The notes under the pieces are model-generated. The model saw nothing but the letters and a program-made list of their open reading frames with translations, made no database searches and was not told where the DNA came from. The position numbers and the translations under genes are program-made. Positions 8,390 to 17,704 of a DNA stretch of 41,872 nt are shown here, piece after piece; position 1 is the first letter of the stretch, and each line of letters opens with the position of its first letter. This stretch comes from Bacteroidia bacterium Ga0077558 (GTDB taxonomy: Bacteria > Bacteroidota > Bacteroidia > Chitinophagales > Chitinophagaceae): the NCBI GenBank assembly GCA_001464625.1, contig LNFJ01000165.1:1-41872 (forward strand), given 5' to 3'.

Positions 8390-9742
8390 TTTCAGTTGCA
8401 GTACTTCTTTTGTTGTATCCATTAATTTGAAGCGGTCATCAATACGATGGCCAACAACCCATATAATACGTTGGTTACTTTCAATTACCCATACATTTTC
8501 TTTTTCCATTTTCGATAATTTCTGGTCAATAAAAAAACGGTTTAGTTTTTTCTTTTTCTGCATTCCTAGCGGATAAAAGTAATCCCCGGTTTTCCATTTA
8601 CGCAGTAAAAGGGGAAATTTGATTTCTTTTGAATCGAGAGAAACGGAATTGTTTGAAATTTGTGGTTTATTGTTTGTAGTTGTTTCAATACTAAGTGTTC
8701 CCAATGAAAATAAAATTTTCTTATCCCCTTTTTCAATAACAATATTGGCCGACTCGATTGTTGTAACCGGGCTAATAATAAACCAATGACGGTGCTTGAT
8801 TATTCTATAATCGTTCTCAGGCGATTGAATATATTTTCCTGAATCGCTATTTGCCAGTTTCACCACTTCTTCCACTTGCTTTTCATTAAAGCCATAGAGT
8901 GAAATAATTTCATAGATCAAAGCTTTATTGTCATTCCCCATTAATTGTTTTACAGGAATATGAATTTCATTGCCTATATACCTACACAATTTTTTCTTTA
9001 ATGCTGAAACAGAAAACTGGTATAGCTTTTCAATTTCTTTAAACCGCCTGATATTGTCCTGCAAATTGTCTTTTACCTGTGGAAACACTTTGCTGATAGC
9101 GGGGATAAGTTCATTACGAAAAAAATTGCGGGTGTATTTGGAGGATTGATTGGACGAATCCTCCACAAAATCCAGGCTATTCTCTTTAGCAAAACTCAAT
9201 AACTCTTCTTTAGAGAAAGTCAACAATGGCCGTCTGATATAGTTAATGGATGCAGAAATTCCTGTCAATCCATGTAAACCAGTTCCCCTAAAAAAATTCA
9301 TCAGCAATGTTTCGTTATTGTCATCGCTGTGATGAGCAGTTAAAAGAAATTTCTGGGTTTCTGGTTTCAAATTTTCGCTTCCCCTTACCGACTCCTGATT
9401 CCTGACTAATTCGTCAAACCATTCATATCTTAAATTCCTCGCAGCTTCTTGAATGGATAGTTTGTTTTCAGCTGCATACTTTTCAGTGTCAAATTCTTTA
9501 ACCAACACTTCTACCTTATATTTATTTCCTAACTCTCTTACAAATTGCTCATCGCTATCACTCTCCTCTCCTCTCAATTTAAAATTGCAATGTGCGATGC
9601 TGAAGTCATATCCGGCCTGTTTGCAGAGTTCGCACAACACAACAGAATCTACGCCACCGCTTATGGCAAGCAATAACTTATCTTTTGGTGAGAAAAGATT
9701 ACTCTTTTTAATTGTTTCTTTAAAGTGTGCCAGCAAATCCAT
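8372..9742 (-). CDS. tilS: tRNA(Ile)-lysidine synthase
   Basis: TilS converts the wobble C34 of tRNA-Ile(CAU) to lysidine using ATP and lysine, which lets it read AUA. Seen: the N-terminal PP-loop SGGVDS (28-33), HCNFKLRGEESDSDE, TAHHSDDNNETLLMNFFRGTG, and the C-terminal TilS domain with FPLLLRKWKTGDYFYPLGM. Length 456 is slightly above average. A low-complexity linker (about 114-131, containing NQESVRGSENLKPETQ) interrupts the core between the ELV helix and FLLTAHH (see findings). The 3' end overlaps the rhomboid gene by 18 bp. It lies 28 bp downstream of the small TPR gene on the same strand, so the two may form one unit. Confidence 0.96.
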   Translation of the reverse strand: MDLLAHFKETIKKSNLFSPKDKLLLAISGGVDSVVLCELCKQAGYDFSIAHCNFKLRGEESDSDEQFVRELGNKYKVEVLVKEFDTEKYAAENKLSIQEAARNLRYEWFDELVRNQESVRGSENLKPETQKFLLTAHHSDDNNETLLMNFFRGTGLHGLTGISASINYIRRPLLTFSKEELLSFAKENSLDFVEDSSNQSSKYTRNFFRNELIPAISKVFPQVKDNLQDNIRRFKEIEKLYQFSVSALKKKLCRYIGNEIHIPVKQLMGNDNKALIYEIISLYGFNEKQVEEVVKLANSDSGKYIQSPENDYRIIKHRHWFIISPVTTIESANIVIEKGDKKILFSLGTLSIETTTNNKPQISNNSVSLDSKEIKFPLLLRKWKTGDYFYPLGMQKKKKLNRFFIDQKLSKMEKENVWVIESNQRIIWVVGHRIDDRFKLMDTTKEVLQLKLILAQ

Positions 9743-9770
9743 GTATTATCTTATTTCTTTAGGGAGATAG

Positions 9771-10082
9771 TTAAAATGTAAGCTCCTCATATGCCCCCTT
9801 TAACTCTCCAAAAGCATGATTATCGCCTGCTTTTTTTGCCTCCTCCATTCCCTTCTCATATATTTTAATTGCTTCTTCTGTTTTATCATTTCGCTCCAGC
9901 AATTTGGCAAGGTGATAATAACTGCCGATATAACCCGGTTCCCTGTTTAATAATCCGGCAAATAATGACTCAGCTGCTTCATCATTTCCCAGCTTAATAT
10001 ACTCCAGTGCCAAAGCATGTTGCAGGAAATTATCAACAGGGTTTTCCACCAACATCGCCTTTATTTTATCAATCCTGTCCAT
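9771..10082 (-). CDS. Small TPR-repeat protein
   Basis: This is a 103-residue soluble protein without a signal peptide. It is made of about two and a half TPR units: residues 15-35 (LQHALALEYIKLGNDEAAESL), 50-80 (GYIGSYYHLAKLLERNDKTEEAIKIYEKG) and a capping helix. TPR proteins of this size act as binding modules; no partner can be read from the sequence. It sits directly upstream of tilS on the same strand and diverges from etfB. Such a gene is common in Bacteroidota but uncharacterised as far as I know. Confidence 0.82.
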   Translation of the reverse strand: MDRIDKIKAMLVENPVDNFLQHALALEYIKLGNDEAAESLFAGLLNREPGYIGSYYHLAKLLERNDKTEEAIKIYEKGMEEAKKAGDNHAFGELKGAYEELTF

Positions 10083-10129
10083 CTCAAAAATTATTACCTA
10101 TTAATTACTAATTTTTAAATTGCCCTCCC

Positions 10130-10137
10130 TATCTTTG
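10130..10137 (+). promoter_or_regulatory. -7 box upstream of etfB
   Basis: TATCTTTG matches the Bacteroidota sigma-factor -7 consensus TAnnTTTG exactly, 60 bp before the etfB start. No convincing TTG -33 element is seen at the right distance. The box lies in the divergent gap between the TPR gene and etfB. Confidence 0.6.
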
Positions 10138-10196
10138 CTTTAGTTGCATAAACAACTATCTATTCCTTGTTCTCTCGGGTAACTAAAAAATATACA

Positions 10197-10940
10197 ATGA
10201 AAATTTTAGTTTGTATCAGTAAAACGCCGGACACAACGGCAAAAATAGCCTTCACCGATAACAACACGAAATTCGATGTGACTGGTGTGCAGTGGATCAT
10301 TAATCCATATGATGAATGGTATGCTTTAGTAAGAGCCATCGAATTAAAAGAAAAAGATGCAGCTACTATCATTCATTTGATAACTGTTGGTGCTGCTGAT
10401 GCAGAGCCAATTATTCGCAAAGCTCTTGCATTGGGTGGAGATGAAGCGATTCGTGTAAATGCAGATAGTCATGATAGCTTTTACAATGCTTCGCAAATTG
10501 CAGAAGTGGCAAAACAAGGTGGCTACGATTTAGTATTAACCGGGAAAGAAACGATTGATTACAATGGTTCTTCAATAGGTGGAATGGTAGCAGAATTATT
10601 AGACCTCCCCTACGTTTCATTAGCTACCAAATTTGAGTTAGCCGGAACAAAAGCAACTATAACAAGAGAAATAGAAGGTGGCGAAGAAACAAACGAAGTA
10701 GAATTGCCGGTAGTTGTAAGTGCACAAAAAGGAATGGCTGAAGCTAGAATTCCAAATATGAGAGGGATAATGGCTGCCCGCACAAAACCTTTGAAAGTAG
10801 TTGAACCAATTGCTGTTGAAGCTCTAACTGCTGTAGCAGGATTTGGTTTACCTCCTGCAAAAGCTGGTGTTAAATTAGTAGATCCGGAAAATGTGGAAGA
10901 ACTGGTTCGTTTACTTCATGAAGAAGCAAAAGCTATTTAA
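10197..10940 (+). CDS. etfB: Electron transfer flavoprotein beta subunit
   Basis: The 247-residue EtfB subunit binds AMP and forms the FAD-containing ETF heterodimer with EtfA. ETF accepts electrons from acyl-CoA and other dehydrogenases. Seen: the MKILVCISKTPDT start, NPYDEWYALVRAIELKE, the nucleotide-binding segment LVLTGKETIDYNGSSIGGMVAELL, and the EtfB signature region KGMAEARIPNMRGIMAARTK. An in-frame TTG at 10167 would add ten residues; ATG 10197 is the canonical start. etfA follows 30 bp downstream in an operon. Confidence 0.96.
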   Translation: MKILVCISKTPDTTAKIAFTDNNTKFDVTGVQWIINPYDEWYALVRAIELKEKDAATIIHLITVGAADAEPIIRKALALGGDEAIRVNADSHDSFYNASQIAEVAKQGGYDLVLTGKETIDYNGSSIGGMVAELLDLPYVSLATKFELAGTKATITREIEGGEETNEVELPVVVSAQKGMAEARIPNMRGIMAARTKPLKVVEPIAVEALTAVAGFGLPPAKAGVKLVDPENVEELVRLLHEEAKAI

Positions 10941-10970
10941 ACTTAATTACAAAAATTCTAAACTAATTAT

Positions 10971-11936
10971 ATGTCAGTACTTGTTTATATAGATACCGCT
11001 GATGGCCATGTAAAAAAATCATCGCTGGAGGTATTAACCTATGGTGCTAAAGTAGCCGAAGAGCTTGGCACAAGTGTAGAAGGCGTAGTGCTGGGTACAA
11101 CTACCGAAGACTTAACTGCATTAGGTAAATATGGGGTAAAGAAAATTCATCATGTTGCTAATGAGGCATTAAATAATTTCGATGCACAGGTATTTACTAA
11201 AGTACTTGCACAAGCGGCAGAAGCAAGCGGCGCTACTGTAATTGTTTTCTCCAATAACTTAAGTGGTAAAGCAATTGCTCCCCGATTATCAGTTCGCTTA
11301 AAAGCAGGTCTTGTATCCGGTGCGGTTGCATTGCCTGATACAAGCAATGGATTTACTGTAAAGAAAAATGTATTCTCCGGTAAAGCTTTTGCAAACATTG
11401 CAGTAAGTACTCCTGTAAAAATCATTGCATTAAACCCGAATGCTTACCAAACAATTGCTGGCGAAGGCACTGCAGAAGTTGTTGCACTTAACGCAACTGT
11501 TGATACTGCGAAAATAAATATAACCAACGTTACCAAAGCCAGCGGCGAAGTCCCATTAGCGGAAGCTGACGTAGTAGTAAGTGCAGGACGTGGGTTAAAA
11601 GGACCAGAAAACTGGGGTATGGTGGAAGAATTGGCCAAATTATTACTTGCTGCAACAGCTTGCAGCCGTCCTGTTGCCGATGCACACTGGAGACCACATA
11701 ATGAGCATGTGGGGCAAACTGGTGTTGCTATTGCACCTAATTTATACATTGCTATCGGCATCTCTGGTGCCATTCAGCATTTGGCAGGCGTAAACAGAAG
11801 TAAAGTAATTGTGGTTATTAACAAAGACCCCGAAGCCCCCTTCTTTAAAGCAGCAGATTATGGTATTGTGGGTGATGCTTTTGAAATCATTCCAAAGTTT
11901 ACTGCGGCTATTAAGAAGCTGAAAGGTGTTGCATAG
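10971..11936 (+). CDS. etfA: Electron transfer flavoprotein alpha subunit
   Basis: This is the 321-residue EtfA. The N-terminal domain (1-180) resembles EtfB. The C-terminal FAD-binding domain shows VVSAGRGLKGPENW, the CSRPVADAHW segment, QTGVAIAPNLYIAIGISGAIQH and INKDPEAPFFKAADYGIVGD, all diagnostic for EtfA. With EtfB it makes the soluble ETF that passes electrons from flavoprotein dehydrogenases to the quinone pool. Length is normal. A stem-loop terminator closes the two-gene operon. Confidence 0.97.
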   Translation: MSVLVYIDTADGHVKKSSLEVLTYGAKVAEELGTSVEGVVLGTTTEDLTALGKYGVKKIHHVANEALNNFDAQVFTKVLAQAAEASGATVIVFSNNLSGKAIAPRLSVRLKAGLVSGAVALPDTSNGFTVKKNVFSGKAFANIAVSTPVKIIALNPNAYQTIAGEGTAEVVALNATVDTAKINITNVTKASGEVPLAEADVVVSAGRGLKGPENWGMVEELAKLLLAATACSRPVADAHWRPHNEHVGQTGVAIAPNLYIAIGISGAIQHLAGVNRSKVIVVINKDPEAPFFKAADYGIVGDAFEIIPKFTAAIKKLKGVA

Positions 11937-11955
11937 AAAAACTTTTATATCTTTA

Positions 11956-11984
11956 AAAGCTCTCTTTAAAAGAGGGCTTTTTTT
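11956..11984 (+). terminator. Terminator of the etfBA operon
   Basis: A 10-bp stem (AAAGCTCTCT / AGAGGGCTTT with one G-U pair) and loop TTAAA are followed by a run of T. It starts 20 bp after the etfA stop. Confidence 0.85.
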
Positions 11985-12027
11985 ATGCCTTTAAAATTTA
12001 GAGCATTAAAACTAAAGGCTTAAATTC

Positions 12028-12651
12028 GTGGCTTCTATGAAGAAAATTGAACTGGAAATAGTGGCTTTATCGCACAGCATCACACAAACACATTCCTATG
12101 CAGTGGTGCTGGGTGAAGTGAACGGATTAAGGCGGTTACCCATCGTTATTGGCGGTTTTGAGGCGCAGGCCATAGCTGTTGCTTTAGAAAAAATGCAACC
12201 CAGTCGCCCCCTCACACACGACCTGATGAAAAATTTCATGAATGCTTTTGCTATTGATCTCCTTGAAATCATCATTTGCGATTTACAGGAAGGCATTTTC
12301 TATTCAAAATTGGTGTGCTCTACTGAAAATGATACAGTAGAAATTGACTCAAGAACTTCAGATGCTATTGCATTGGCAGTACGTTTTGGTTGTCCTGTTT
12401 ATACCTATGAAAACATATTAGAAAGTGCAGGCATTTTAATGGAAGATACAGAGGCAACAAAAGGGAAAAAGAAAAAAGGGAAGCCAACCGAAACAGTTGT
12501 GGAATCCGATACTCCGACCGGAAATGAAGATCTGAAAACCATGACATTAGGCGAGTTAAATAATCTTTTAGGCGAAGTGCTGGATAGTGAAGATTACATA
12601 AGGGCAATTGCCATACGTGACGAAATCAATAGCCGGCAAAAGAAACGTTGA
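12028..12651 (+). CDS. Bifunctional nuclease family (DUF151) protein with UVR motif
   Basis: This protein of about 207 residues has an N-terminal BFN/DUF151 domain (residues 5-130). The core reads YAVVLGEVNGLRRLPIVIGGFEAQAIAVALE, then RPLTHDLM and IDSRTSDAIALAVRFGCPVYTYE. A Lys-rich linker (about 143-160) leads to a C-terminal UvrB/UvrC-type motif (about 175-207, LNNLLGEVLDSEDYIRAIAIRDEIN). Plant members of the family have reported DNase/RNase activity; the bacterial role is not settled. GTG 12028 gives MASMKK; ATG 12037 is an equally likely start. It has no terminator partner before ispE, only a weak hairpin. Confidence 0.9.
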   Translation: MASMKKIELEIVALSHSITQTHSYAVVLGEVNGLRRLPIVIGGFEAQAIAVALEKMQPSRPLTHDLMKNFMNAFAIDLLEIIICDLQEGIFYSKLVCSTENDTVEIDSRTSDAIALAVRFGCPVYTYENILESAGILMEDTEATKGKKKKGKPTETVVESDTPTGNEDLKTMTLGELNNLLGEVLDSEDYIRAIAIRDEINSRQKKR

Positions 12652-12662
12652 TACAAATCCAT

Positions 12663-12684
12663 AGAGACCATCAACCCCGTCTCT
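12663..12684. other. Hairpin between the BFN gene and ispE
   Basis: A 6-bp stem AGAGAC / GTCTCT with a 10-nt loop sits in the 78-bp gap before ispE. It lacks a following T run, so it is not a standard terminator. It could be an mRNA structure near the unusual TTG start of ispE. Function unknown. Confidence 0.35.
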
Positions 12685-12729
12685 GATCACAACGGCGGGA
12701 ATTCCTGTAAACCCTATAAACCATTTTCA

Positions 12730-13560
12730 TTGATAGTCTTTCCAAATTGTAAAATAAACCTGGGACTCAATGTTCTTCGAAAACGGAGTGATGGCTATCA
12801 TGAACTGGAGACCATCTTCTACCCCATCCCTTTAACCGACATTTTAGAAATAAACGAATACAGGGAACCAGAACGTTCCTCCTTCATTCCATTCACCATT
12901 AGCGGATTGGCCCTTAAAGGGGATACTTCCTCAAACCTTTGTATGAAGGCATATAAAATGCTGAAAGTGGATTTTCCAAAATTGCCACATATACAAATGC
13001 ATTTGCATAAAATAATTCCAGCTGGTGCAGGCTTGGGTGGCGGCAGTGCAGATGCGGCTTTTGCTTTGAAAATGCTAAATGAAATTTTTACCCTTGGTCT
13101 CTCTCAAAAACAGTTGATCGAATATGCCAGTGAGTTAGGTAGCGATTGCCCTTTCTTCGTTATCAATACTCCCTGCTTTGCTGCAGGACGTGGCGAGGAG
13201 CTTGAAGAATTATCGATTGATTTATCTGCTTACAAATTCGTAATCGTAAATCCTGGAATACATGTAGATACAGGCCGTGCATTTTTAAATATCACTCCCC
13301 GTGTTCCAGAAAAATCAGTAAAAGAAATTGTTACAAGCCCCATAGGAAAATGGAAAGATGATTTACACAACGATTTTGAAAAAGTAATTTTCAAGCAGCA
13401 CCGGGAAATTGTAGATATAAAAGATAGTCTCTATTTGGCGGGTGCCACTTATGCTTCTATGAGTGGTAGCGGTAGTACGGTGTATGGCATTTTTCCAAAG
13501 GAGAAAAAGGTAGAAATCAACTTCCCGGCTAGTTATTTTGTAAAAGAATTACACAGCTAA
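12730..13560 (+). CDS. ispE: 4-diphosphocytidyl-2-C-methyl-D-erythritol kinase
   Basis: IspE is the ATP-dependent GHMP kinase at the fourth step of the MEP isoprenoid pathway. This 276-residue protein shows the start segment PNCKINLGLNVLRKRSDGYH, the ATP-binding loop PAGAGLGGGSADAA (97-110), SDCPFF and the C-terminal SGSGSTVYGIF motif. The start is TTG at 12730. No in-frame ATG precedes it back to about 12680, and MIVFPN is the usual family beginning, so TTG is accepted. The last 12 bp overlap the convergent VOC gene. Confidence 0.95.
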   Translation: MIVFPNCKINLGLNVLRKRSDGYHELETIFYPIPLTDILEINEYREPERSSFIPFTISGLALKGDTSSNLCMKAYKMLKVDFPKLPHIQMHLHKIIPAGAGLGGGSADAAFALKMLNEIFTLGLSQKQLIEYASELGSDCPFFVINTPCFAAGRGEELEELSIDLSAYKFVIVNPGIHVDTGRAFLNITPRVPEKSVKEIVTSPIGKWKDDLHNDFEKVIFKQHREIVDIKDSLYLAGATYASMSGSGSTVYGIFPKEKKVEINFPASYFVKELHS

Positions 13561-14034
13561 TTGCAATAACCCATCAATATCTAACGCATCGGTTACCATG
13601 TGCAAGTTTCCCTCTTTATCAACAGGCCATTGTTCTTTTGGTTTGTCACAATACAATTCAACACCATTTTTATCAGGATCATCTAAATAAATAGCTTCCG
13701 ATACTCCATGGTCAGATGCACCGGTGAGTGGATATTTAGCTACTATCAATCTTTTTAAAACAATAGCAAGGTCTTTCCTGGTTGGATAAAGTATGGCAGT
13801 ATGATACAAACCTGCTGCTTTCACCGGAGCTGGTGCGGCATTTTTGCTATGCCATGTATTTAAACCGATATGATGATGATAGCCGCCTGCAGAAATAAAT
13901 GCAGCACTATCACCAAATAGTTGTTGCACTTCAAAGCCTAATAAATCTCGGTAAAATTCCAAGGAACGTTCAAGGTCTGTTACTTTTAAATGTATATGAC
14001 CGATTCTTGTACCAGTAGGGACCGTATATGACAT
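13549..14034 (-). CDS. VOC (glyoxalase/dioxygenase-fold) family protein
   Basis: This is a 161-residue protein with two betaalphabetabetabeta VOC modules. The N-terminal one (10-75) starts IGHIHLKVTDLERSLEFYRDLLGFEV and contains GGYHHHIGLNTW. The second (about 80-140) has YHTAILYPTRKDL and ends IYLDDPDKNGVELYCD. The His residues in GHIHL and GLYHTA and the Glu in GVELY match the metal-ligand positions of catechol 2,3-dioxygenase-like enzymes, so a metal-binding enzyme is likely. Substrate unknown. Its 3' end overlaps ispE by 12 bp on the opposite strand. Confidence 0.88.
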   Translation of the reverse strand: MSYTVPTGTRIGHIHLKVTDLERSLEFYRDLLGFEVQQLFGDSAAFISAGGYHHHIGLNTWHSKNAAPAPVKAAGLYHTAILYPTRKDLAIVLKRLIVAKYPLTGASDHGVSEAIYLDDPDKNGVELYCDKPKEQWPVDKEGNLHMVTDALDIDGLLQLAV

Positions 14035-14178
14035 GAGTTTCTTTTAAAATTAAGCAAAACTCTAAATCTTTAAGCCTTAATCCTTCCACTTACACCCACT
14101 AGAATATTTTTATTATCTTGCATCAAATTTCAAATTTATCCAGCAAAATCTTAGCATATCAATCTTTCTTAAAAAGAA

Positions 14179-14202
14179 CCTCGACCTGCTCAATCATCGA
14201 GG
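14179..14202. other. Hairpin in the rocD leader region
   Basis: The 239-bp gap before rocD holds a 6-bp perfect stem CCTCGA / TCGAGG with a 12-nt loop, about 70 bp upstream of the start codon. No T run follows directly. A near -7 box (TATCTTGC, 14114-14121) lies upstream, so the hairpin may be in the rocD mRNA leader. A regulatory role is an inference. Confidence 0.35.
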
Positions 14203-14273
14203 ATAAAATGCTATTGCCCATAGTGGCGTAGTGTCTCTACTTCTATTTCATTATTCTTCTTTTTTTATTTTTT

Positions 14274-15509
14274 ATGCAAACAGCAATTGATATGTCATTA
14301 ACAATACAATATTATTTAGATCTGGAAGATCAATACAGTGCCCATAATTATCATCCGCTTCCGGTTGTACTTACCAAAGGTAAAGGAGTGCATGTGTGGG
14401 ATGTGGATGGTAAACAGTATTATGATTTTTTGAGTGGTTACTCTGCAGTAAACCAGGGGCATTGTCATCCTGCTATCGTGAAATCATTTATTGAGCAATC
14501 GCAAAAACTTACACTAACCAGCCGTGCCTTTCATAGTGATGTGCTGGGAGAATATGCTAAATATATTACCAACTACTTTGGATATGATAAAGTGTTGCCG
14601 ATGAATACGGGTGTGGAAGCAGTAGAAACAGGAATTAAACTTTGCCGTAAATGGGGATATGAAGTAAAAGGAATTGAAGAAGATAAAGCCATCATTATTG
14701 TTTGTGAAGGAAATTTTCATGGCAGAACATCTACAGTTATATCTTTTAGCAGCGACCCATCTGCAAAGAAAAATTTTGGACCCTATATGCCTGGTTTTAT
14801 TGCCATACCATATAACGATACCGCAGCATTGGCTAAAGCATTAGAAAATAGAAATGTAGCCGGTTTTTTAGTAGAACCCATACAAGGGGAAGCAGGTGTG
14901 CTAGTTCCCGATGATGGTTATTTAGCGAAGGCTAAGCAGCTTTGTGAAGCAGCTAATGTTTTATTTATTGCTGATGAAATACAAACGGGTCTTGCAAGAA
15001 CAGGAAAAATGCTGGCCTGCGACCATGAAGAAGTGAGGCCTGATATTTTATTATTAGGAAAAGCATTGAGCGGTGGTATGCTACCCGTGAGTGCAGTGCT
15101 TTGTGATGATGAAATAATGCTGACGATAAAACCGGGTGAGCATGGCTCTACATATGGTGGCAATCCATTAGGCTGTAAAGTAGCAATGACGGCTTTGCAG
15201 GTATTAAAAGATGAAAAGATGGAAGCCAATGCAACAGTAATGGGAGAATTACTGCGGAATGAATTAACAGCACTTCAATCAAAACATATTGCGGTTGTTC
15301 GTGGCAAGGGATTATTAAATGCTATTATTATTGAGCATCCTAATAAAGATGCTGCGTGGGAGCTTTGCCTTGCATTGAAAGAAAATGGATTATTGGCCAA
15401 ACCTACGCATGGCGATAAGATTCGGTTTGCGCCGCCGCTTTCTATTAACAAAGAACAACTATTGGAGTGTGTGGAGATAATTGGTGAAAGTCTTGCTATA
15501 CTGGATTAA
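14274..15509 (+). CDS. rocD: Ornithine aminotransferase
   Basis: This 411-residue fold-type I PLP enzyme transfers the delta-amino group of ornithine to 2-oxoglutarate, giving glutamate semialdehyde (arginine/proline metabolism). Seen: [20 protein letters not shown] near the N-terminus, [12 protein letters not shown], the PLP ring-binding Asp in [10 protein letters not shown] (D234), and the Schiff-base Lys in [12 protein letters not shown] (K263). [10 protein letters not shown] is also present. An internal Met at residue 7 (14292) is an alternative start. The length agrees with bacterial RocD. A terminator shared with the convergent T9SS gene follows. Confidence 0.94.
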   Translation: MQTAIDMSLTIQYYLDLEDQYSAHNYHPLPVVLTKGKGVHVWDVDGKQYYDFLSGYSAVNQGHCHPAIVKSFIEQSQKLTLTSRAFHSDVLGEYAKYITNYFGYDKVLPMNTGVEAVETGIKLCRKWGYEVKGIEEDKAIIIVCEGNFHGRTSTVISFSSDPSAKKNFGPYMPGFIAIPYNDTAALAKALENRNVAGFLVEPIQGEAGVLVPDDGYLAKAKQLCEAANVLFIADEIQTGLARTGKMLACDHEEVRPDILLLGKALSGGMLPVSAVLCDDEIMLTIKPGEHGSTYGGNPLGCKVAMTALQVLKDEKMEANATVMGELLRNELTALQSKHIAVVRGKGLLNAIIIEHPNKDAAWELCLALKENGLLAKPTHGDKIRFAPPLSINKEQLLECVEIIGESLAILD

Positions 15510-15542
15510 CCTTTTAATTTATTGTTGCCCGTTAAAATACAA

Positions 15543-15568
15543 AAAGGGCTATGTTTCCATAGCCCTTT
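15543..15568. terminator. Bidirectional terminator between rocD and the 703-residue T9SS protein
   Basis: A perfect 11-bp stem AAAGGGCTATG / CATAGCCCTTT with loop TTTC lies between the two convergent stop codons. The A-rich left and T-ending right arms suit both directions. Confidence 0.8.
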
Positions 15569-15592
15569 GCAAAACACACTTCGGTTTCTCAA

Positions 15593-17704
15593 TTAACGTA
15601 TAATAAAAGATTTTGACAATCGTATATCCGAACTTATAATTTGTAAGTGATACATACCTGCTTTTGTAGAAGTGGGTAATTCCAAGGATTCAGTTAAAAA
15701 GCCACCAGCATGTGCTAATCGTCTGCCATGTACCTGCTGACCTGCGGCATTATATACTTGTATTGAATAGTTGCCTTTTGGCAAATCAGTTGCCTGGAAA
15801 GATACTTCTGCTGCACTTGCGGGGTTGGGATAAATAGTAACTGTTGATTTATCAGATGACCTTGTATCTACTCTTACAATTATGCTATACAACTGTTTAC
15901 CATCTACCTCTAATGATTGAATACGGTAAAGATTTATTCCGTTTACAGGTGATGCATCAAAATAAGAATAGTCTGCCCGACTGCCATTATTTAGCCTTGC
16001 ATCTACTGTACCAAGTGCAACAAATGGCTGGCCATTTACAGAACGTTCTATTCTGTAGTTCACTACATCCGTTTCGGTAAAATTGCTCCAATCAACTTTT
16101 ACACCACTACCTTGCGGGGATGCTTTGATGTTACCAAAGCGAACGGGCAATACAGAGAGGTCACCGAATCCAAATGTAAACGGACTAAAATCAGAAAGTA
16201 TATTAGTTGTAAGCACTCCGCTAGGCTCATCACCAACAAGCAAATCTAAAGCTACCGATTGCCAGCATGGAGTTGGTGTTCCTGTTTTATGAATGATAAA
16301 AATGAATTTACTATTATCAGGAGGAACTCCATTTGTCCAGCTAGTTAAACCAGCATCATAATTTAACTGAATTGAAGCATCAGCACCACTTATCCTGCTA
16401 ATGTCCCAATAGTAATTACTAACTAATTCTTCAATGTTAGAAGTGGCGCAATCAATGACCGTATTTTCTAAGGCTTCAACTCTGTACGAAGAAGCGGTAG
16501 CAGCAGCAGGTATTATGGTAACAGGATGTTGATTAGCTCGACCAACAGGAATAGTAAAAGGTGATACAGAATTAGTTTCAATAATAACAGGTCCGTTTAT
16601 AAATGAATTAAAATTACCACTGGAGGCAGCACCCCCGGGTAGTATAGTAAGAATATTGGTAGCACTGGTATTCAATAACCCCACCGACATAGTGATAGTG
16701 CCGCCAATAGTTAATGGCGAGCTCAGGGTTACACCCTGGTTATTATTAACCTCCATATATGCATTAGGACTAAATGTTAGTGTGCCATTATTAGTAATCG
16801 TTTGCGGAGCAAATCCTTCAAAATAAACAGTACTCTGAACGGCCGGGTTGAATGTTAGTATTTCGCCTGTAGCAACAGATAAATTTCCCCGAATAGAAAT
16901 GCCACCGGTGAGGTTGAGGTTGAGTGTGCCATCAGTAATAGTGAGATTATCAAACTGTAAATAGTTGCTACCTGTAGCTGTTTGATTAAATGTTGAAGAA
17001 TTAATTTCAAAATTTGCATATGTTCTTCCGCTAAAGGATGGAGCAGCATTTTGTTGATACCTGTATAAACTTCCGGTTTCAAAAACTACCTTAGAATTAG
17101 GTTGCGTTAATCCAAAAGGGTTTGCTCCTGCGTTTTGCACAAATGTTGCCCCCGTAGCAAAGACAATTACATTAGGATTCCCACCATTGGTAAATATGTT
17201 CCCGGTGCAACCTGTGCCTTGCGTAAGTACAGAAGGACTATTAAAAGTAATACCACTTGCATCAGCAGCATTTAGCCTGTGAGCTGCGTTAGAAAAAGTC
17301 ATGTTTCCGGTTATGCTGCCAGTTGCACCTGTTGCTACTATAATATTTGTAACATTTGTTGCCACATTAAGGTTTAAAGCAGATCCGTTGGCTACAGATA
17401 AATCGGTTCCGGTTCCCCCTCCAATGGTTAGAGTAACAGGATTAGCTGCTCCCTGAAGATTTACGGTAGTGTTTGCTGACACTAGCAATTGTCCGATTGT
17501 TTGAGTTGGAACCCCGGTAACCGTTGTTGTGGCCCCATTGTCAAAGACCAATATATCGTTAGTTGCCGGGGTAGTTCTGTCTGGAGTCCAGTTTGTTGAA
17601 GTTGCCCAGGAAGCAGTGCCTGTTTGATTCCAAGTGTAGGTTGTTTGTGCTAAGACCCCATTTACAGCAACAGCCAGAACTAAGAAAAAAATAATTTTCC
17701 GCAT
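15593..17704 (-). CDS. T9SS-secreted protein with C-terminal sorting domain (703 aa)
   Basis: The protein has a signal peptide (MRKIIFFLVLAVAVNGVLAQ) and a long Asn/Thr/Gly-rich beta-helix or beta-sandwich-like region (about 20-500) with many short strands. A fibronectin-like segment follows (about 520-610, VLPVRFGNIKASPQGSGVKVDW...YRIERSVNGQPF). The type A T9SS sorting domain occupies about 625-703 (VTIYPNPASAAEVSF...GMYHLQIISSDIRLSKSFIIR). It is expected to cross the outer membrane by the type IX system, lose the sorting domain and become surface-anchored or released. No catalytic motif is seen; an adhesin or surface-layer role is an inference. It resembles the neighbouring 884-residue protein in architecture. 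Confidence 0.88.
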   Translation of the reverse strand: MRKIIFFLVLAVAVNGVLAQTTYTWNQTGTASWATSTNWTPDRTTPATNDILVFDNGATTTVTGVPTQTIGQLLVSANTTVNLQGAANPVTLTIGGGTGTDLSVANGSALNLNVATNVTNIIVATGATGSITGNMTFSNAAHRLNAADASGITFNSPSVLTQGTGCTGNIFTNGGNPNVIVFATGATFVQNAGANPFGLTQPNSKVVFETGSLYRYQQNAAPSFSGRTYANFEINSSTFNQTATGSNYLQFDNLTITDGTLNLNLTGGISIRGNLSVATGEILTFNPAVQSTVYFEGFAPQTITNNGTLTFSPNAYMEVNNNQGVTLSSPLTIGGTITMSVGLLNTSATNILTILPGGAASSGNFNSFINGPVIIETNSVSPFTIPVGRANQHPVTIIPAAATASSYRVEALENTVIDCATSNIEELVSNYYWDISRISGADASIQLNYDAGLTSWTNGVPPDNSKFIFIIHKTGTPTPCWQSVALDLLVGDEPSGVLTTNILSDFSPFTFGFGDLSVLPVRFGNIKASPQGSGVKVDWSNFTETDVVNYRIERSVNGQPFVALGTVDARLNNGSRADYSYFDASPVNGINLYRIQSLEVDGKQLYSIIVRVDTRSSDKSTVTIYPNPASAAEVSFQATDLPKGNYSIQVYNAAGQQVHGRRLAHAGGFLTESLELPTSTKAGMYHLQIISSDIRLSKSFIIR

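Noticed and set aside
12727..12732. A missing ispE start codon or frameshift at the 5' end
   Set aside because: TTG 12730 gives the usual MIVFPN start and the protein is complete, so an alternative start codon is the simpler reading.
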